Source: Lepidurus packardi
Taxonomy: Eukaryota > Arthropoda > Branchiopoda > Notostraca > Triopsidae
Assembly: GCA_023053545.1 (NCBI GenBank)
Contig: JAKZAN010000007.1
Location: 10,230,001-10,294,000, forward strand
Length of the DNA stretch: 64,000 nucleotides
Direction: 5' to 3'
The position numbers and the translations under genes are program-made. Positions 1 through 13,000 of this stretch are shown piece after piece (position 1 is the first letter of the stretch; each line of letters starts with the position of its first letter). The notes below the pieces were generated by a model. That model was not told where the DNA came from and searched no databases. It saw only the letters and a list, made by a program, of their open reading frames with translations.

Positions 1-266
1 CAATGAGACTCGGTATGTGGGGCAAGGATTTGCTGGTGGAATCACGTGGCACATTACTTCACGTGGATGTCGAATCCGAACAGACGGAAGTAATCGCCAA
101 AAGCGAGGGAGGAAGAAAACGTGACTTGAAGGTATACTGCGGCAGTTCGTTTCCGGCCATTAGTACGCCATGTACTTCTGAAAATGGAGAATGTGGTACG
201 CAACAGATTTGCGTACATACGCCAGATGGCGTAGCCAAATGTTATTCGCATAAGCGATGGTTGTAG
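1..266 (+). CDS. C-terminal end of a probable LDL-receptor/EGF-type extracellular protein (partial)
   Basis: The reading frame is open from the left edge of the window to a TAG at 264-266, giving about 87 residues. The first half (a pattern like 'LLVESRGTLLHVDVES' leading into 'RDLKVY') resembles the last blade of an LDL-receptor class B (YWTD) beta-propeller, which commonly ends in a similar '-KVY' strand. This is followed by a cysteine-rich stretch (Cys spacing of PC-x5-EC-x5-IC-x9-KC) that looks like the EGF-like module that normally closes such propellers. There is no membrane segment after it, so the visible C-terminus would be extracellular or secreted unless the gene is spliced onward. 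The ATG at 3 is probably internal, since the gene should extend left. The family assignment rests on pattern only and is moderate to weak; no good splice donor was seen before the stop. Confidence 0.45.
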   Translation, partial: MRLGMWGKDLLVESRGTLLHVDVESEQTEVIAKSEGGRKRDLKVYCGSSFPAISTPCTSENGECGTQQICVHTPDGVAKCYSHKRWL

Positions 267-269
267 TCA

Positions 270-424
270 ACTTAACACTATTACAACTTAACTTAATAAT
301 ACAACTTAACTCAATAATACAACTTAACTCAATAATACAACTTAACTCAATAATACAACTTAACTCAATAATACAACTTAACACTATTACAACTTAACTC
401 AATAATACAACTTAACTCAATAAA
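270..424. repeat. 18-bp tandem minisatellite
   Basis: About eight copies of an 18-base unit (AACTTAACTCAATAATAC and close variants) follow directly after the stop codon at 266. Two units carry an 'ACACTATT' variant. It lies at the 3' end of the preceding gene. Confidence 0.9.
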
Positions 425-840
425 TAAAATGGAAGATTCTTAAACCTGAAAAGGATAACGCCCCATAACGAGCATTGTTGCTTGTCACGAAAACTTAAAC
501 GACTTTCTAATGCAATTGGGGATTTTTAGTGTGAATTTTAAAAGAGTAAAGAATTTAAAAGTATATTGCATTCAAAGTACCCATAATTGTGTTTCAAAGT
601 ACCCATAATTTAAAGTACCCATTTAGCCAGTGCAAAAAGAACTTTCTTACTGCAAGAGCACCACTTTGTAGAGTCACTTTATGTACTTTGCGTTTTGGTT
701 ACGCTTGGAAACATACACAGTGTGGTCTCTGCAATTAGGGCTGCGTTCAATAACCGTTCCCAGGGTACCAATGCATGAAACCCACTCGCCAACGCCCTGC
801 TCCTTGGTTACTATCACAATTTTCAAGGTTAAAATCGGCC
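425..840. other. Intergenic stretch without recognisable gene
   Basis: AT-rich spacer upstream of the cuticle-type gene. The only structure seen is three short copies of an AAAGTACCCATA element at about 572-622. Open frames here are short and show no domain. Confidence 0.6.
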
Positions 841-878
841 TATAAGTAGCTAATAAAATTCTGGGAAGATCATCAGTT
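841..878 (+). promoter_or_regulatory. Core promoter: TATA box and initiator of the cuticle-type gene
   Basis: TATAAGTAG begins at 841 and an arthropod-type initiator (TCAGTT) lies at 873-878. The initiator A at 875 is 34 bases after the first T of the TATA box, close to the usual spacing. The predicted ATG follows at 927, giving a short leader of about 50 bases, typical of cuticle protein genes. Confidence 0.6.
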
Positions 879-926
879 GCTACTCCAAGCTTCCAAGCAC
901 CACCAGTTCTTCTAATCCGCTTAACA

Positions 927-1509
927 ATGGCCAAACATCAAGTAATATACACTTAATCACATTCATAGGCTAATCCATGGCTAATCCATGTATCCTAACC
1001 TCACTTTCCTTTTATCCTAATTTTAATTGTATTTATTTTAAAGACATTCAATCCAAGTTTACCTGAATTGACCTTAAATCTTCTCGTTTTAGGTATTTCT
1101 CGCTCTTTTGGCTGTTTCTGTCGCTATGGCTGCACCTTCAGTTCAGGTAGATTCGGCCGAAGACCAAACTGCCGAAGACACCGTACCTCTGCTCTACGGG
1201 TCCGCTCCTTATCACTCTGCATTGTACCGTGGTCGTACCATCATTTCTCCTTACGCTTATGAAGCCGCTATCCCTAATGTAGTTGCTGCTGACCACGACG
1301 GTCAAATCATCAGTTCTCCTTATGCTTATCAAGCTGCTGCCCCCTACACCCACGTGCGAGCGGTTCAACCCATCGTACAGTACGCCAGTCCCGTGCAATA
1401 CTTGAATGCACCCGCCGCGTACCACTACGCACCAGCTAGTTATGGTTACGGTCAAGAACAAGTTCACCCTACCGGTTACTCTTACTCTCATGTTACTCGC
1501 AAATGGTAA
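927..1509 (+). CDS. Small secreted Tyr/Ala/Pro-rich cuticle-type protein (2 exons)
   Basis: Proposed exons are 927-941 (five codons, MAKHQ) and 1093-1509, joined by a 151-base GT-AG intron in phase 0, giving 143 residues. The joined N-terminus continues into VFLALLAVSVAMAAPS, a clear signal peptide with an Ala-rich cleavage site. A tiny first exon ending inside the signal peptide is the usual layout of arthropod cuticle genes. The mature part is low-complexity and rich in Tyr, Ala, Pro and Ser: an SPYAYE/QAA motif occurs twice (near 1246 and 1315), followed by several short Tyr/Ala/Pro stretches. There is no chitin-binding R&R domain and no cysteine in the mature part. The ATG at 927 has a good context (AACAATGG) and sits downstream of a matching TATA/initiator pair. 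The likely role is structural, in cuticle or another extracellular matrix. Exon 2 is secure; the five-codon first exon is an inference. Confidence 0.75.
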
Positions 1510-1682
1510 AGTTAACCACAAAGCACCCAAAACCCCAAGATAAGACCCAATTTGGTTGCAAAGCCTTGTCATTTGTTATCCTCCACCAGTTCCATTCATA
1601 CTCAACCCGACTACATAACCCTGTTCAAGTTTTTCGTTGTTGTACTGTACCACATTCTGTCAGAAAAACTGACGTAGAATCC

Positions 1683-1688
1683 AATAAA
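1683..1688 (+). promoter_or_regulatory. Polyadenylation signal of the cuticle-type gene
   Basis: AATAAA lies 174 bases after the stop codon of the cuticle-type gene, and no other gene is nearby on this strand. Confidence 0.55.
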
Positions 1689-1708
1689 AAAGAAAAAATT
1701 TTTTTTCT

Positions 1709-2125
1709 GGCAATATGCTCAAACTCAAAGTTTTGTTCTTAGTTTAATATTCCAAGTTATTTTTTTTCTTTATTTATTTATACTACCAGCGTGAGCGTTT
1801 GCTCTTTGCTGGCTTAAAGTTCCAAGTACATACATATTTTGGTATAGTATACCAAAATACAACAAAATAAAACATAACAAAACCAACAAAATAAAAATTT
1901 GCTATACCAAAAAAATATTCTAAGTTAATAAACTAAGGCAATATGCTCAAACTCAAAGTTTTGTTCTTAGTTTAATATTCTAAGTTATTTGTTTTTATTT
2001 ATTTATACTACCAGCGTGAGCGTTTGCTCTTTGCTGGCTTAAAGTTCTAAGTACATACATATTTTGGTATAGTATACCAACAAAATAAAAATTTGCTATG
2101 CCGAAAAAATATTCTAAGTTAAGAA
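1709..2125. repeat. Direct duplication of about 228 bp
   Basis: The sequence starting GGCAATATGCTCAAACTC at 1709 recurs at 1937 with only small changes, including the 'ACCAGCGTGAGCGTTTGC' block and a TTTGGTATAGTATACC palindrome-like end. Copy 2 lacks part of the A-rich stretch. It starts inside the cuticle gene's 3' region. Confidence 0.85.
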
Positions 2126-4000
2126 AACTGCGAACCAAGTTAAAACCTACCAAATCTGTAGCTTTTATTATTACTTAAGTAATTTCTAACGAAAAGATGG
2201 GAAAAGGAGTAACGGAAGCTTTAAGAGGAAATAATTCATTTCCCTTGAGTGAAAAACGCTAATTAGAGCAGTATTCACCAACTTATACATAATATTGCAA
2301 GGAAGGAACCGCAAAACATTCTAAACCGCCTAACTTTTGAGTTTGCGGATCTGCATGGGACAAGGAATCGTAAATCCGCATGTTTATAGTGTTTCCAAGA
2401 TTTGAAAATGATTTAGTTTTCAAGCCAATTCATCTTCTATATTAAGAAAAGATAAAAACTAGGCGAATAAGCTAATGAGCTACACTGATAGGATAAAACT
2501 AAGGTTTTATAGAGTGATAACAATAAAAGTCTGTATTTTTGATAGTTTTATAAACTTCAAACGGGTATGCAGTAGTTTATTTTAACTTTTAACTGATAAA
2601 AATAAGCCCTAATTTAAGTAATAAATCATTCCTAGTTACAAATCTTTCATCAGTTACCTTATTTCGAGTAATTATAGGGTTGTCGGAAAGGGAAAATCAG
2701 GGTCAAACAAAACAAAAGAAAGGAAGGTTTTTACCTTGAATTGCAGACGAGATAACAGGGGTAGGATAACAAGGTAGATTGCGTTACTTTCAACAGTATA
2801 ATTAGTCTAGTTTATGTAAATTTTCACTTTGTTTCTTCACCCAAAACACTAGTCACGTCCTCAACATTGGGTAATGACACGAAACACGAAAGAACGTTTT
2901 TCTGCCCCGAAATTCCGTCGTCTCCACTATGATGGTAGAATGCACATCAGAGAATGGCCTACCTCGCTGTAACGTAGTTCTCCAGTAACACACCCGCAGC
3001 GCTGTAAGGGTGACGGTGTCCAAGTTAACCCGCACGATATTTTATATTAGGAGCGCCCCAAGCGGTCAGCACGCCTAAATAACTCCTAAATGCCTCGCTA
3101 TTTTTTTAAATTCAAATAACGTATTGTAATTAATATAGTAATAAATTAAGCATTCTTAGTAATATAATAAGTAATATAACTAACATAATAATAAATAGAG
3201 CTACTATAAAAGCCGTACTTGGTTAATAAAATAGTAAAATAATTAAAAGACATCAACAAACATCAAACATCATCAAACAACAGACATCATCAAAGCGTAA
3301 ACAAAACTTTTATGGATATAAGTTAAGCTTTGTATGTGTGTCGTAAAATCAAGATCAAAACATTACCTGTTACTAATTCTTTAAGTCTTTAACTGCGTAT
3401 ACAAATCTCTTAACCTTTACTAAATGATAAGCATAAATGCGTAATGAAGATAAGCCAAGGTCACAAACCATCACCAGCCAGATTATTATTAAAAATGAGT
3501 AACTCTTTCTACGAATAGTCTGTTTCCTGTATTGGTCCTTAATTTCTAATAATTTCCTTAATCAAGCTTCTCCCGAGGCGAACGAGAGCCCCGCCTCTAA
3601 TGCTCTCCAGTCCAGACTTTAGCGCACGACAAGGGCCGTTTTATCTACTCGTTCCGTTTACCAGGGACGGCTTGGGTCGCGTTCCTGAACCAGCGTGGTG
3701 GCCCTATGTGGCCCATGGTTACACGACGCTCTGGTTTATTTAGTGTTGGGAATCCGTGGAGAGCAAAGCGTCAAACAAACCTCAAGTGTTGATTGAGCCT
3801 TTTTTAAAAGACAAGGATTTTCCCCCACATACGTTGTTGTTTAACCAACGTTAACGTATCGCTTTTATTGTGACGCTCCATTAAACTCCACAGTGCATTT
3901 AATTCAAGAAACAACAGACATTAAAGTGCCTAGCCAATCGTGTGGGATTTTTGACCCAAGTTTTCGTTTGTTGGTAGAAAACCTTTCACAAACTCCCATC
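2126..4000. other. Intergenic region upstream of Drak-like kinase 1
   Basis: AT-rich spacer with no convincing gene. The sequence becomes GC-richer at 3570-3770, just upstream of the kinase's first coding exon, and could hold its promoter or 5' UTR. A possible splice acceptor (CTCCACAG at 3885-3892) precedes the open frame that runs into the ATG at 4001, so an upstream non-coding or coding exon is possible. I saw no TATA box that I would defend. Confidence 0.5.
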
Positions 4001-7000
4001 ATGTTTAACATGAAAGACATTGTCCCCAACCCGCTCCAACCTGGCCTTTTGGAATTAAGTGACAAACGCAAATCAGAACTTTTAGCTTTGCAACCCTTAA
4101 CAGAACTCTACGCTGTAGAAGACCAGCCTTTCGCTCGGTAAGTGAAAACTCGCCTTAACAGTAACAGTGAGGTGCAGCTAACACCTTCGAAGCTCTTAGA
4201 ATTCTCTAAATGGATCCACAGTGAGCATATACACTTAATTTTCACATAAAACAGGTCTTAAATATTAAAAAAAAAGTCAGTTAAACTACATATCCATGTA
4301 GGGCTGTACCAAGAAGTGATTAAGAATGCGGTAAACCTGTTGTAGAATCGCCCATTTGATCAAAACCTGCAAGACTTGACTGGGCTTTTTCATAGCAATA
4401 TTTTGACCAGACAAATACTGTTAAATTAAAGCCAAGCTAGGCTCAACTTTGATTGAAATGTCAACCAAAACGACAGATTTCATAATAGTGTCACTTGGCA
4501 CAACCGTTAGAACAAGCTAAATTACCACCCGATGGCTCACGATGACATCAATCAAAGCAAAGTTGTTTAGAAGTAGTATAACTACGTTTAAGTATACATT
4601 CAAAGTGTCGTGTGGTTAAAAAAGTCTCATTTTGAAGTGTTAAATCAACGCTCAATTACTTCTGGAAGTTTAAAATTGACTTCAAGTCCAATTACAAGCT
4701 AAGTTGTTTAGAAATAGTATAACTTGGTTTAAATATACATCAAAGTGTCGCATCGCACTTGGTTAAAAAAGTCTCATTTTGAAGTGTTAAATCAACGCTA
4801 ATTAGTTCTGGAAGTTTAAAATTGACTTCAAGTCCAATGTCAACTATGTCAAACAGTGCAGCTTTAGTTTAAATCAGTTTTAAACTACCTTAGAACTAGT
4901 TTATCATTGATTTAACACTCCAAACTGAGATTAGGTGAACTATGTATGTACGACAGTTGGATTAAGTTTACATCCAAGTGTCGTACATACTTCAAATAGT
5001 CCCACTTTGGTGTTAAATTATTATCAATCAATGAATTAGATCAATCTACAATCAATTAGATTGTAGACACCGAAAGAAAGGCAATAGGCATAAGCCTACG
5101 CCTAAATAAATTTAAAAAAAAAGGATCAATTACTTCTAGGTAGTTTAAAACTGACGTAAAGTCGGAATTAAACTATCTAGAACAGTGTAGCTTCGTCTGA
5201 ATTGCAAGTTAAGGTTAACGTTGGGTTAGTCATAGCAAATTGACTTGAATGTAATGCGTAGTTAACTTAAGGGACAGATTACCAATTTACACACGTCAAA
5301 GTGCGGTTTGGGTTTCCCTGGTTTGTATTCTTTGCACAGTACAGGGACTGGTGTGGAGTGGAGTTGCAGTGCATTCAGCTTGGGGAGTAGTATATCCATT
5401 GAACCCAGACTTGAGAAAAGTGTAGGTCAGGTGAGCGGTAAAAGGTGTCTAACTATAAGCGTTCACATGAACAAGCCCATCCAAAATTGAGAACAAGAAC
5501 CAGGAGCTAGCAAGAAGCCAACCACAGGTTTTTGGCAAGCCAAATCATTAGACAAAGAGCTTTAAACTCTTTATACCAACACTAAACCAGGAAAACACAC
5601 TCACGCATTCCAACAGCACGAAAAGTTACGCAAATAATCAAGAAAAGAAAAAGTTTGGTCTTTCTGAGAGCTTAAAACCGCAAACAAAGTCCATTCTGAA
5701 CGTTGGGGCAGCTCTAGGGCGGGGTTAGCGTAGTATTTTTCACGATTGGGACATGCAAACCCCAACTTTCCAGTCGTAAATCTGGTCGCTTAGGCCTGTA
5801 AGGTTTTAGTTTCTTTTATAACTTGAAATCTCGAGTTTCTAAGTTGTAGAAACAAGCAAAATAGACTAGACAGTTTCGGTTTCTTTTCAAAATACAGTTT
5901 GGTTAATGATCCGCCGTTTGTTTTCGAACACGAGCGAATCTATCTGTAGAGATAGTTCAAGGCAAACCTGGATTCCCGACCGTTTTTGTTTGTTTCTAGC
6001 TGTTTTTACCCGTTTAGTTACGCATACGGGTTTCCGATCGTCTGTTTCACCATCAGCAAAAGCGTGTTGGGCGTGGAAAACATGTTTGGGCATTGCGCAT
6101 TATTATACATGACCCATATGGCAATAAGGGTGGACACTTTATGAGACAGGTGTGTGTGGTTTGGATGTTGTTAGGAGCGCAACCAACCCCAAAGACTTGG
6201 GTAGAAGGGGGGATGTGTAAATTTTGTGGTGGTTGAATTAATTCATTAGGAAAAACAACGCCTGACTTTCCATTTCGGATCTGCGGTTAATCCCAGTTTG
6301 ATTGGCAGAGTAAACCAGGGAAATTTGTTTTTATTTTCCGAGACAGGAGGTGGTGCGGACTTCATAGGAGAGATTGGGGCTCGTGTGTTGGATTGGTGAA
6401 CTGCGTATAAGGAGTCAAGAAGGTCGGTTGTCTGTTCATCTTGACAGATTTACGCTCATCTCACCAGCCCTAATGACACTGACCTGGATCTGGAGGAGAA
6501 ATGTAAGGCACTGGTCAAAACAGTAGCATCATTGTTGGCAACTGTGTTTACGCGGAACTGGCGAAGGCCGTGCGCCGTGGATCTATATGGGAGATTAGCA
6601 TAGGGGGATACGCGGTTCGCGATTGTGCAACGGGTTGGTGAAAGTTGGGTAAAAGCTCTTGACAGTAAGGTAGAGGGATGAGATAAGCTATAAGGGGTCG
6701 GTTTAGATTTCAGAATCTCGGGATTTTAAATTTGCAGGATAGGAAATACTGGCCAGTCCTTCAAGATGCCCCTTGTAAGGCAAGGATACTGCGTTTGAAA
6801 TTACGCCAAGATAAAACTAGATATATTGAAAAATCTATTTACAGTAAGGTAGAGGTAGGAAGTAAGGTAGAAGTAGTGGAGTTGGGCTTTAGATTCTCGC
6901 GAATTTAAATTTGCAGGATATAAAAAACCGGGCGGTCCTTCAAGATGCCCCTTGTAAGGCACGGATACTGCGTTTGCTATTACGCCAAGATAAAACTAGA

Positions 7001-10000
7001 TATATGGAAAAATCTATTTACAGTAAGGTAGAGGTAGGAAGTAAGCTAGAAGTAGTGGAGTTGGGTTTTAGATTCTCGCGATTTTAAATTTGCAGGATAG
7101 GAAAAACCGGGCGGTCCTTCAAGATGCCCCTTGTAAGGCACGGATACTGCGTTTGAAATTACGCCAAGATAAAACTAGATATATTGAAAAATCTATTTAC
7201 AGTAAGGTAGAGGTAGGAAGTAAGGTAGAAGTAGTGGAGTTGGGTTTTAGATTCTCGCGATTTTAAATTTGCAGGATATTAAAAACCGGGCGGTCCTTCA
7301 AGATGCCCCTTGTAAGGCACGAATGGTGCGTTGGCCGGTGCACCCAGATAAAACTAGATATATCAAAAAGTCTCTTGACAGTAATGTAGAGGAGAAACAC
7401 TAGTTAGACGTAGTTACTCGCATTTTTCTTTTTTTGCCAAAATAAATTTGCAGATTCCAAAAAAATCGCCCTCGCTCGAGTCGTACCTGGGCCTAGACAA
7501 GGTTACTGCGTTGACTGGTAGCCAAAAACGGCGAGGGATACTCGAAAGCCTCCTTGAACGTACAGTAGAGGACATTGCCTAGTTTCAGATTCTGCCTGGG
7601 ACTTGGCAAATCGCTTTTGCAGAAATTCGCAAAATCGAAGTGAATGGGAAATATCCCCCCAAAATTCTTGTCCGGGAAGGATAATTGGACGAGATCGACA
7701 TTCGTCCTTGGATTTTTTTCGCCAGTAAAGAAAGTTGTTTTTGCCAAAGAGCAATAATTAGGCAGAGAAAGTCGATTTGGTAACTTTTGGGGGGGCTAAC
7801 CTAAAAACAACTTTTAAAAGAACATTTCCTTCCTCGCACAGAAATTCCCCAATATCACGGCCATTCATCTCAACATTGGGAAAAGCTTAAAGCTAAAGGG
7901 TTTTAAGAGCAATAGCTTATCAGACTCGGTCTAACAAGCGTTTGGGATCACGCCCTTTTTGCTTTTCGTCGTTTCTGTGGTATCGTTGGTATATCTTCTT
8001 TCGTTCTGGGTTGCGTAAAAGTGTAAAACCTGAATGAACAAAGGGGTTTCTTTTTTCCCATGTTTTTTACTTTTACTGTTTTACTACACAGCAGTGCTTG
8101 GCGATGAAGGCGAAGAAATGTATTAGAAAGGTTTCTTTTTTTTAGCAACCAAGGTGTTATTGGGTGAGTTTTAACCACGTTTCGTGGTGCAGTAAAGGAG
8201 TTGGAGCAGGAGCAGCCAGGTTAACTAGTTGCAGGTCGCACAGGCGGACACAAAAGCTCCGTTAGAATTAAGGATTAGGGCTTCGGGTTGATGGAGGTCG
8301 TGATAGACACATGAGAATGTCAGTTCCATGTCTCCGAACCATTGAGAATACCTTCCCAAGAAAAGCTAAAAATTCCTGGGGTGATTAACTTGGACGCTGA
8401 ACTTGCGGAATTTGGGTGCAATTAAAAATTGTCCTGTCCTGTGATAACGCTTTGGGACTACGTGACGATGGAAAGTACTGTACTGTGCTGTACTGTGTGT
8501 TCTAGCAGCTTGGGTATCAAGTGGAGCCACTTGATATCAGTTGGAGTTTGGGATTCGATTCTGGATGAGATTGAAATAGTAGTCAAATTTTGGAATGGAG
8601 GAAAATTCCTTGGGATTCTTTGGCCCAAGATGGCCGTCTTTGTCCGTCCTCAATAGAAAATACTGTCACGTAGAAACGTTGGCAGATCCTATTTAGGTTC
8701 TGGGGCTGTAAAGCGGTCGAGTAGCACGGAAGGTGAATGACAAGTAAAGGAAGTCCACCCAACGGTTTTTCCCGGGTCGTGGCCAAAGCCATTGTTGTGG
8801 ATAATAGTTTCCAGAGGGGTTCAGTAGGGTGGAATGTTGTGAGAGCCAAGAAAGACCCCTCGACAAACGTCCTTGCCTTGGGCTAGGCAAGACTGTTCAC
8901 AAGGGATCTGTGAACCTTCCCTTAAACAGATTAATTGAGGTTTCTACTTGAGGAACTTCCAGCCCGTGCGTGGAGCTTTATGGCGCAATCCTGCGCTGAT
9001 TTCCTTGCCAAATTTTACCGAATTCTTCCACGATTTCTCAAAAGCCTTTTGACAGTAATGTAGAGGATGGCTATTAACTATCGTCAAGTTTCATTCCTGG
9101 GCACTGCAAATTCTCAAAATTCAAATTTTCAAAATGGGCCATTCAGCGTCATAGGCGTTTACTATGGTAAAACTTGTGTTCACATTTCCGCAACAATAAC
9201 AAGTCATTATTTCAAAACTCGCTGACAGTAAGGTAGGGGATAGCTAATACTACAAAATAGCAATCTTTAAGTTTCATTTTGGGGCTTTGCAAATTCTCAA
9301 AATGGGCCATTCAGCATCATAGGCGTTTACTATGGTAAAATGTATGTTCACATTTCCGCAACAATAACAAGTCGTTATTTCAAAACTCGCTGACAGTAAA
9401 GTAGGGGATAGCTAATACCACAAAATAGCTATCTTTAAGTTTCATTTTGGGGCTTTGCAAATTCTCAAAAATGTGAATTCAGCATCATAGGCGTTTACTA
9501 TGGTAAAATTTATGTTCACATTTCCGCAACAATAACAAGTCGTTATTTCAAAACTCGCTGACAGTAAAGTAGGGGATAGCTAATACCACAAAATAGCTAT
9601 CTTTAAGTTTCATTTTGGGGCTCTGCAAATTCTCAAAAATAGGAATTCAGCGTCATAGGCGTTTACAATGGTAAAACTTGTGTTCACATTTCCGCAACAA
9701 TAACACCCTTTTTTTCAAAAACTCGCTGGCAGTAATGTAGGAGATAGTTAATGCTACAAAATAGCTATGATGAAGTTTCGCCACTCGTTTAAAAAAATTC
9801 GCCAAATTGGAAAAGAAGCACCCGCTTGGGATCGAGTCGCGGAACTTTGTAAGATACCGTTTGTAAGATACGAATTTCGGAATAAAAATACCGTAAATTA
9901 CCCAGATTTTGAATGCCTAGCTTGTTTAAGCGGATAAGTGAAGGACAAGTGCGGATGTGTGTACCAGGAGGCTCAATTTAAGTGCCTTTACCGTAATTTG

Positions 10001-13000
10001 TACCCTTTGTGTCCCGGTTAGGTTCGTGTAGTGTTAGTGTCGTGAGCACCTTGGACGGTGCTCCCCAGAAACCTGGAAAAAGCCTTCTCCTTTATACACC
10101 TTTTCCTGTCGGCATTCTTCTTCCATGTTTTCCGCTTCTATTCTTTTTTGGCTCTTCCCAGGTGCAAAAGGAGCGCTTTTTTCTTCATGTGTTTTGGAGG
10201 TGCGCTTCAGGTCATTGGTCCATGCCTGTTAACAAGAGGAATATAAAAAAGGGAGGGAGGTGAAGAGTATATATCTATTTTATTTTTTATTTTAATGGCT
10301 GCTCCCAAAAACTTACCCAACTTTTTTGCAGCGTGACTCACGGCTTAGATAGGAATAGTGAATAAGGAATCACGAAAAGAATAGCGTAGACTGTTTTTTT
10401 ATATTTTCCCTTAGGACTTACTCTGGCCACTTTTGAGGTTTACCATGAAAGGTAAAATGAAAACGTTTCTTCGCGAGGTCTGTAAAAGGCTAAAAGACCT
10501 GGGGCCTGTGAAGATGCTCTTTTCGTCTCTCCCTGACATTTCCTCGAACGTGTTTTTTTATATATATGTTTTAGATATGCTTAAGTACATGATGTGGGTA
10601 TTAACGAGGTTGGAAATTATTCAGTCAGACGATTTTCACGTGTGTTATTTTGAGCAGGGTCTTCTGAACTGTTTAAAAAAAAAAAGTTTAAAAAAAAAAT
10701 AACATGGAGAAAAACGAGTCACGTGTCATAAGAAGCTTAGTTATGATCAAGGCTAACCACAGTGTTCTTTTAGTTACAAAGCACGACATATGAAACTACA
10801 TTGAACTGCGTTTCATTGTGTGGATCAATATGGGAGATTAGCATTGACAAGGGTCACACGGTTCGCTATTACGCAGTATTTTTGGGAAAATTCATGGAAA
10901 TCTCTTGACAAATAATTAGAGGAGTGGGTCAAGCTACGAGTGGTTTCTTAGATAAAGGAAATTCGCGAATCTAAATTTACAGGGTAGGAAAAAGACCGCC
11001 CGTGCGTTAATGGGAGATTATTGGAAAGGGTATTGGTAAGGGTCACGCGGTTCGCTATTACGCAAACTTTTTGCGAAAATTTCGCGGAAACTTGTTGACG
11101 CTAAGGTAGGGGAATGGGTCAAGCTACAAGTGGTTGTTTAGATTATGGCATTTTCGCGAATATACATGTGCAGGATGGAGAAACCGCCCGTGCGTTTATA
11201 GGAGATTAGCATCGGTAAGGGTCACGCGGTTCGCTATTACGCAAACTGTTTGCGAAAATTCCTGGAAATCTCTTGACAGTAAGGTAGAGGAGTGAATCAA
11301 GCTACAAGTGGTGATTGAGGTTATTGCATTTCCGCGAATCAAAATTTGCAGGATAGAGAATACCGCCCGTGCGTTTATGGGAGATTAGCATTGATAGGGT
11401 CACGCGGTTCGCGATTACGCAATGTTTTTGCGAAAATTCCTCGAAAATCTCTTGACAGTAAGGTAGAGGAGTGAATCAAGCTACAAGTGGTGATTGAGGT
11501 TATTGCATTTTCGCGAATATAAATTTGCAGGATAGAGAGTACCGCCCGTGCGTTTATGGGAGATTAGCATTGATAGGGTCACGCGGTTCGCGATTACGCA
11601 ATGTTTTTGCGAAAATTCCTCGAAAATCTCTTGACAGTAAGGTAGAGGAGTGAATCAAGCTACAAGTGGTGATTGAGGTTATTGCATTTCCGCGAATATA
11701 AATTTGCAGGATAGAGAGTACCGCCCGTGCGTTTATGGGAGATTAGCATTGATAGGGTCACGCGGTTCGCGATTACGCAATGTTTTTGCGAAAATTCCTC
11801 GAAAATCTCTTGACAGTAAGGTAGAGGAGTGAATCAAGCTACAAGTGGTGATTGAGGTTATTGCATTTCCGCGAATCTAGATTTGCAGGATAGAGAGAAT
11901 ACCGCCCGTGCGTTTGAGATCAAACTGTGGGAACGGTAATGCACGGTAAGGCCGTTGGCTATTAAGGCAATGCGAAACTAAGTATCTTCTATAACATCTT
12001 GACAGTAATGTAGAGGAGACAGAGTGACTTAACGTACTGAGTTGCATTTTGGGATTTTCGCCATTCCGAATTTGTAGGATCTGGCACAGACCAGGTTGAG
12101 GTTGAAAGTTGACGAAACATTTCACAAGAGAGTTTTAAAATATTACAAAAATTCCACTTTTAATTTCCTCAGTCTTACGTACCTTATTGACAACATATTG
12201 CAAACCAAACAAGGCTAATTATTCAATCCGGATCTAAATTGGGAAATGTGTGAATATTTTAAGAGAGATTTGAGCGGATTTACAAGTTATATAACGCTCT
12301 GTTATGTAAAGCGCCATTTAAGACAGTCATGGTAGGATTCGCGATAAGTTCTAAGACTGCGAAAGTATTTTAGTATCGAGACAGGTCGTGATGATCCCTT
12401 TTTTGCAAATTTTTTGACGACAGCTGCAGACGCTGCTTAAGGCTACGAAGGAAGGCAAAGGGATTAGAAGCTGCACGTATCGGATAGTACATTCCTGGTC
12501 CACTCAACCATGCAATGGAACCGTTCAAGCTGGACGTTCGGAGGTTCTTTCTCTCGTCCAGTTTGGATACTTAGCAATTCTTCCAGACGACCTTCCAAGG
12601 ACGTCGTCTGAGCCAGTTTGCGGCAGTTAATGAGTCCATAAAATTGTTCATTCTCGGAACGCTTTATATCTTGGGATTGTGTTGACGTTACATGGTCCGT
12701 TCTGCGTTACGAAGAAATAAATTAAAAAAAAAAAATTTGATCATGCTGGCGATGATTAGGCAATTCCGAGTGACGAAACATAAAGTTATAATGCTGGTAA
12801 TAATTATTTGATAAGCTGAAAGAGATAAAGCCTTCTTTTTGTAGATTTACAAGGGCGAGGCCGTTTGAGATATCAAAAAACTCCCTGACTGTTTAATAAC
12901 AGAAAGACAAGTTTCCTTATGTGCGTTGTATAGCGAGGCGATACAACTCCGGGACTTGTTATCAGGTTTTTTAATCTTTGGCTGGAAATTTCGGGGGAAG

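Noticed and set aside
270..424. Possible CRISPR-like array of short repeats
   Set aside because: The repeats are directly adjacent with no spacers, and the genome is eukaryotic; it is an ordinary minisatellite.
3893..4000. Upstream extension of kinase 1 starting at 3893
   Set aside because: That start is a GTG, not an ATG. The segment could be coding only if an upstream exon splices at 3892, which I could not identify, so the ATG at 4001 was used.
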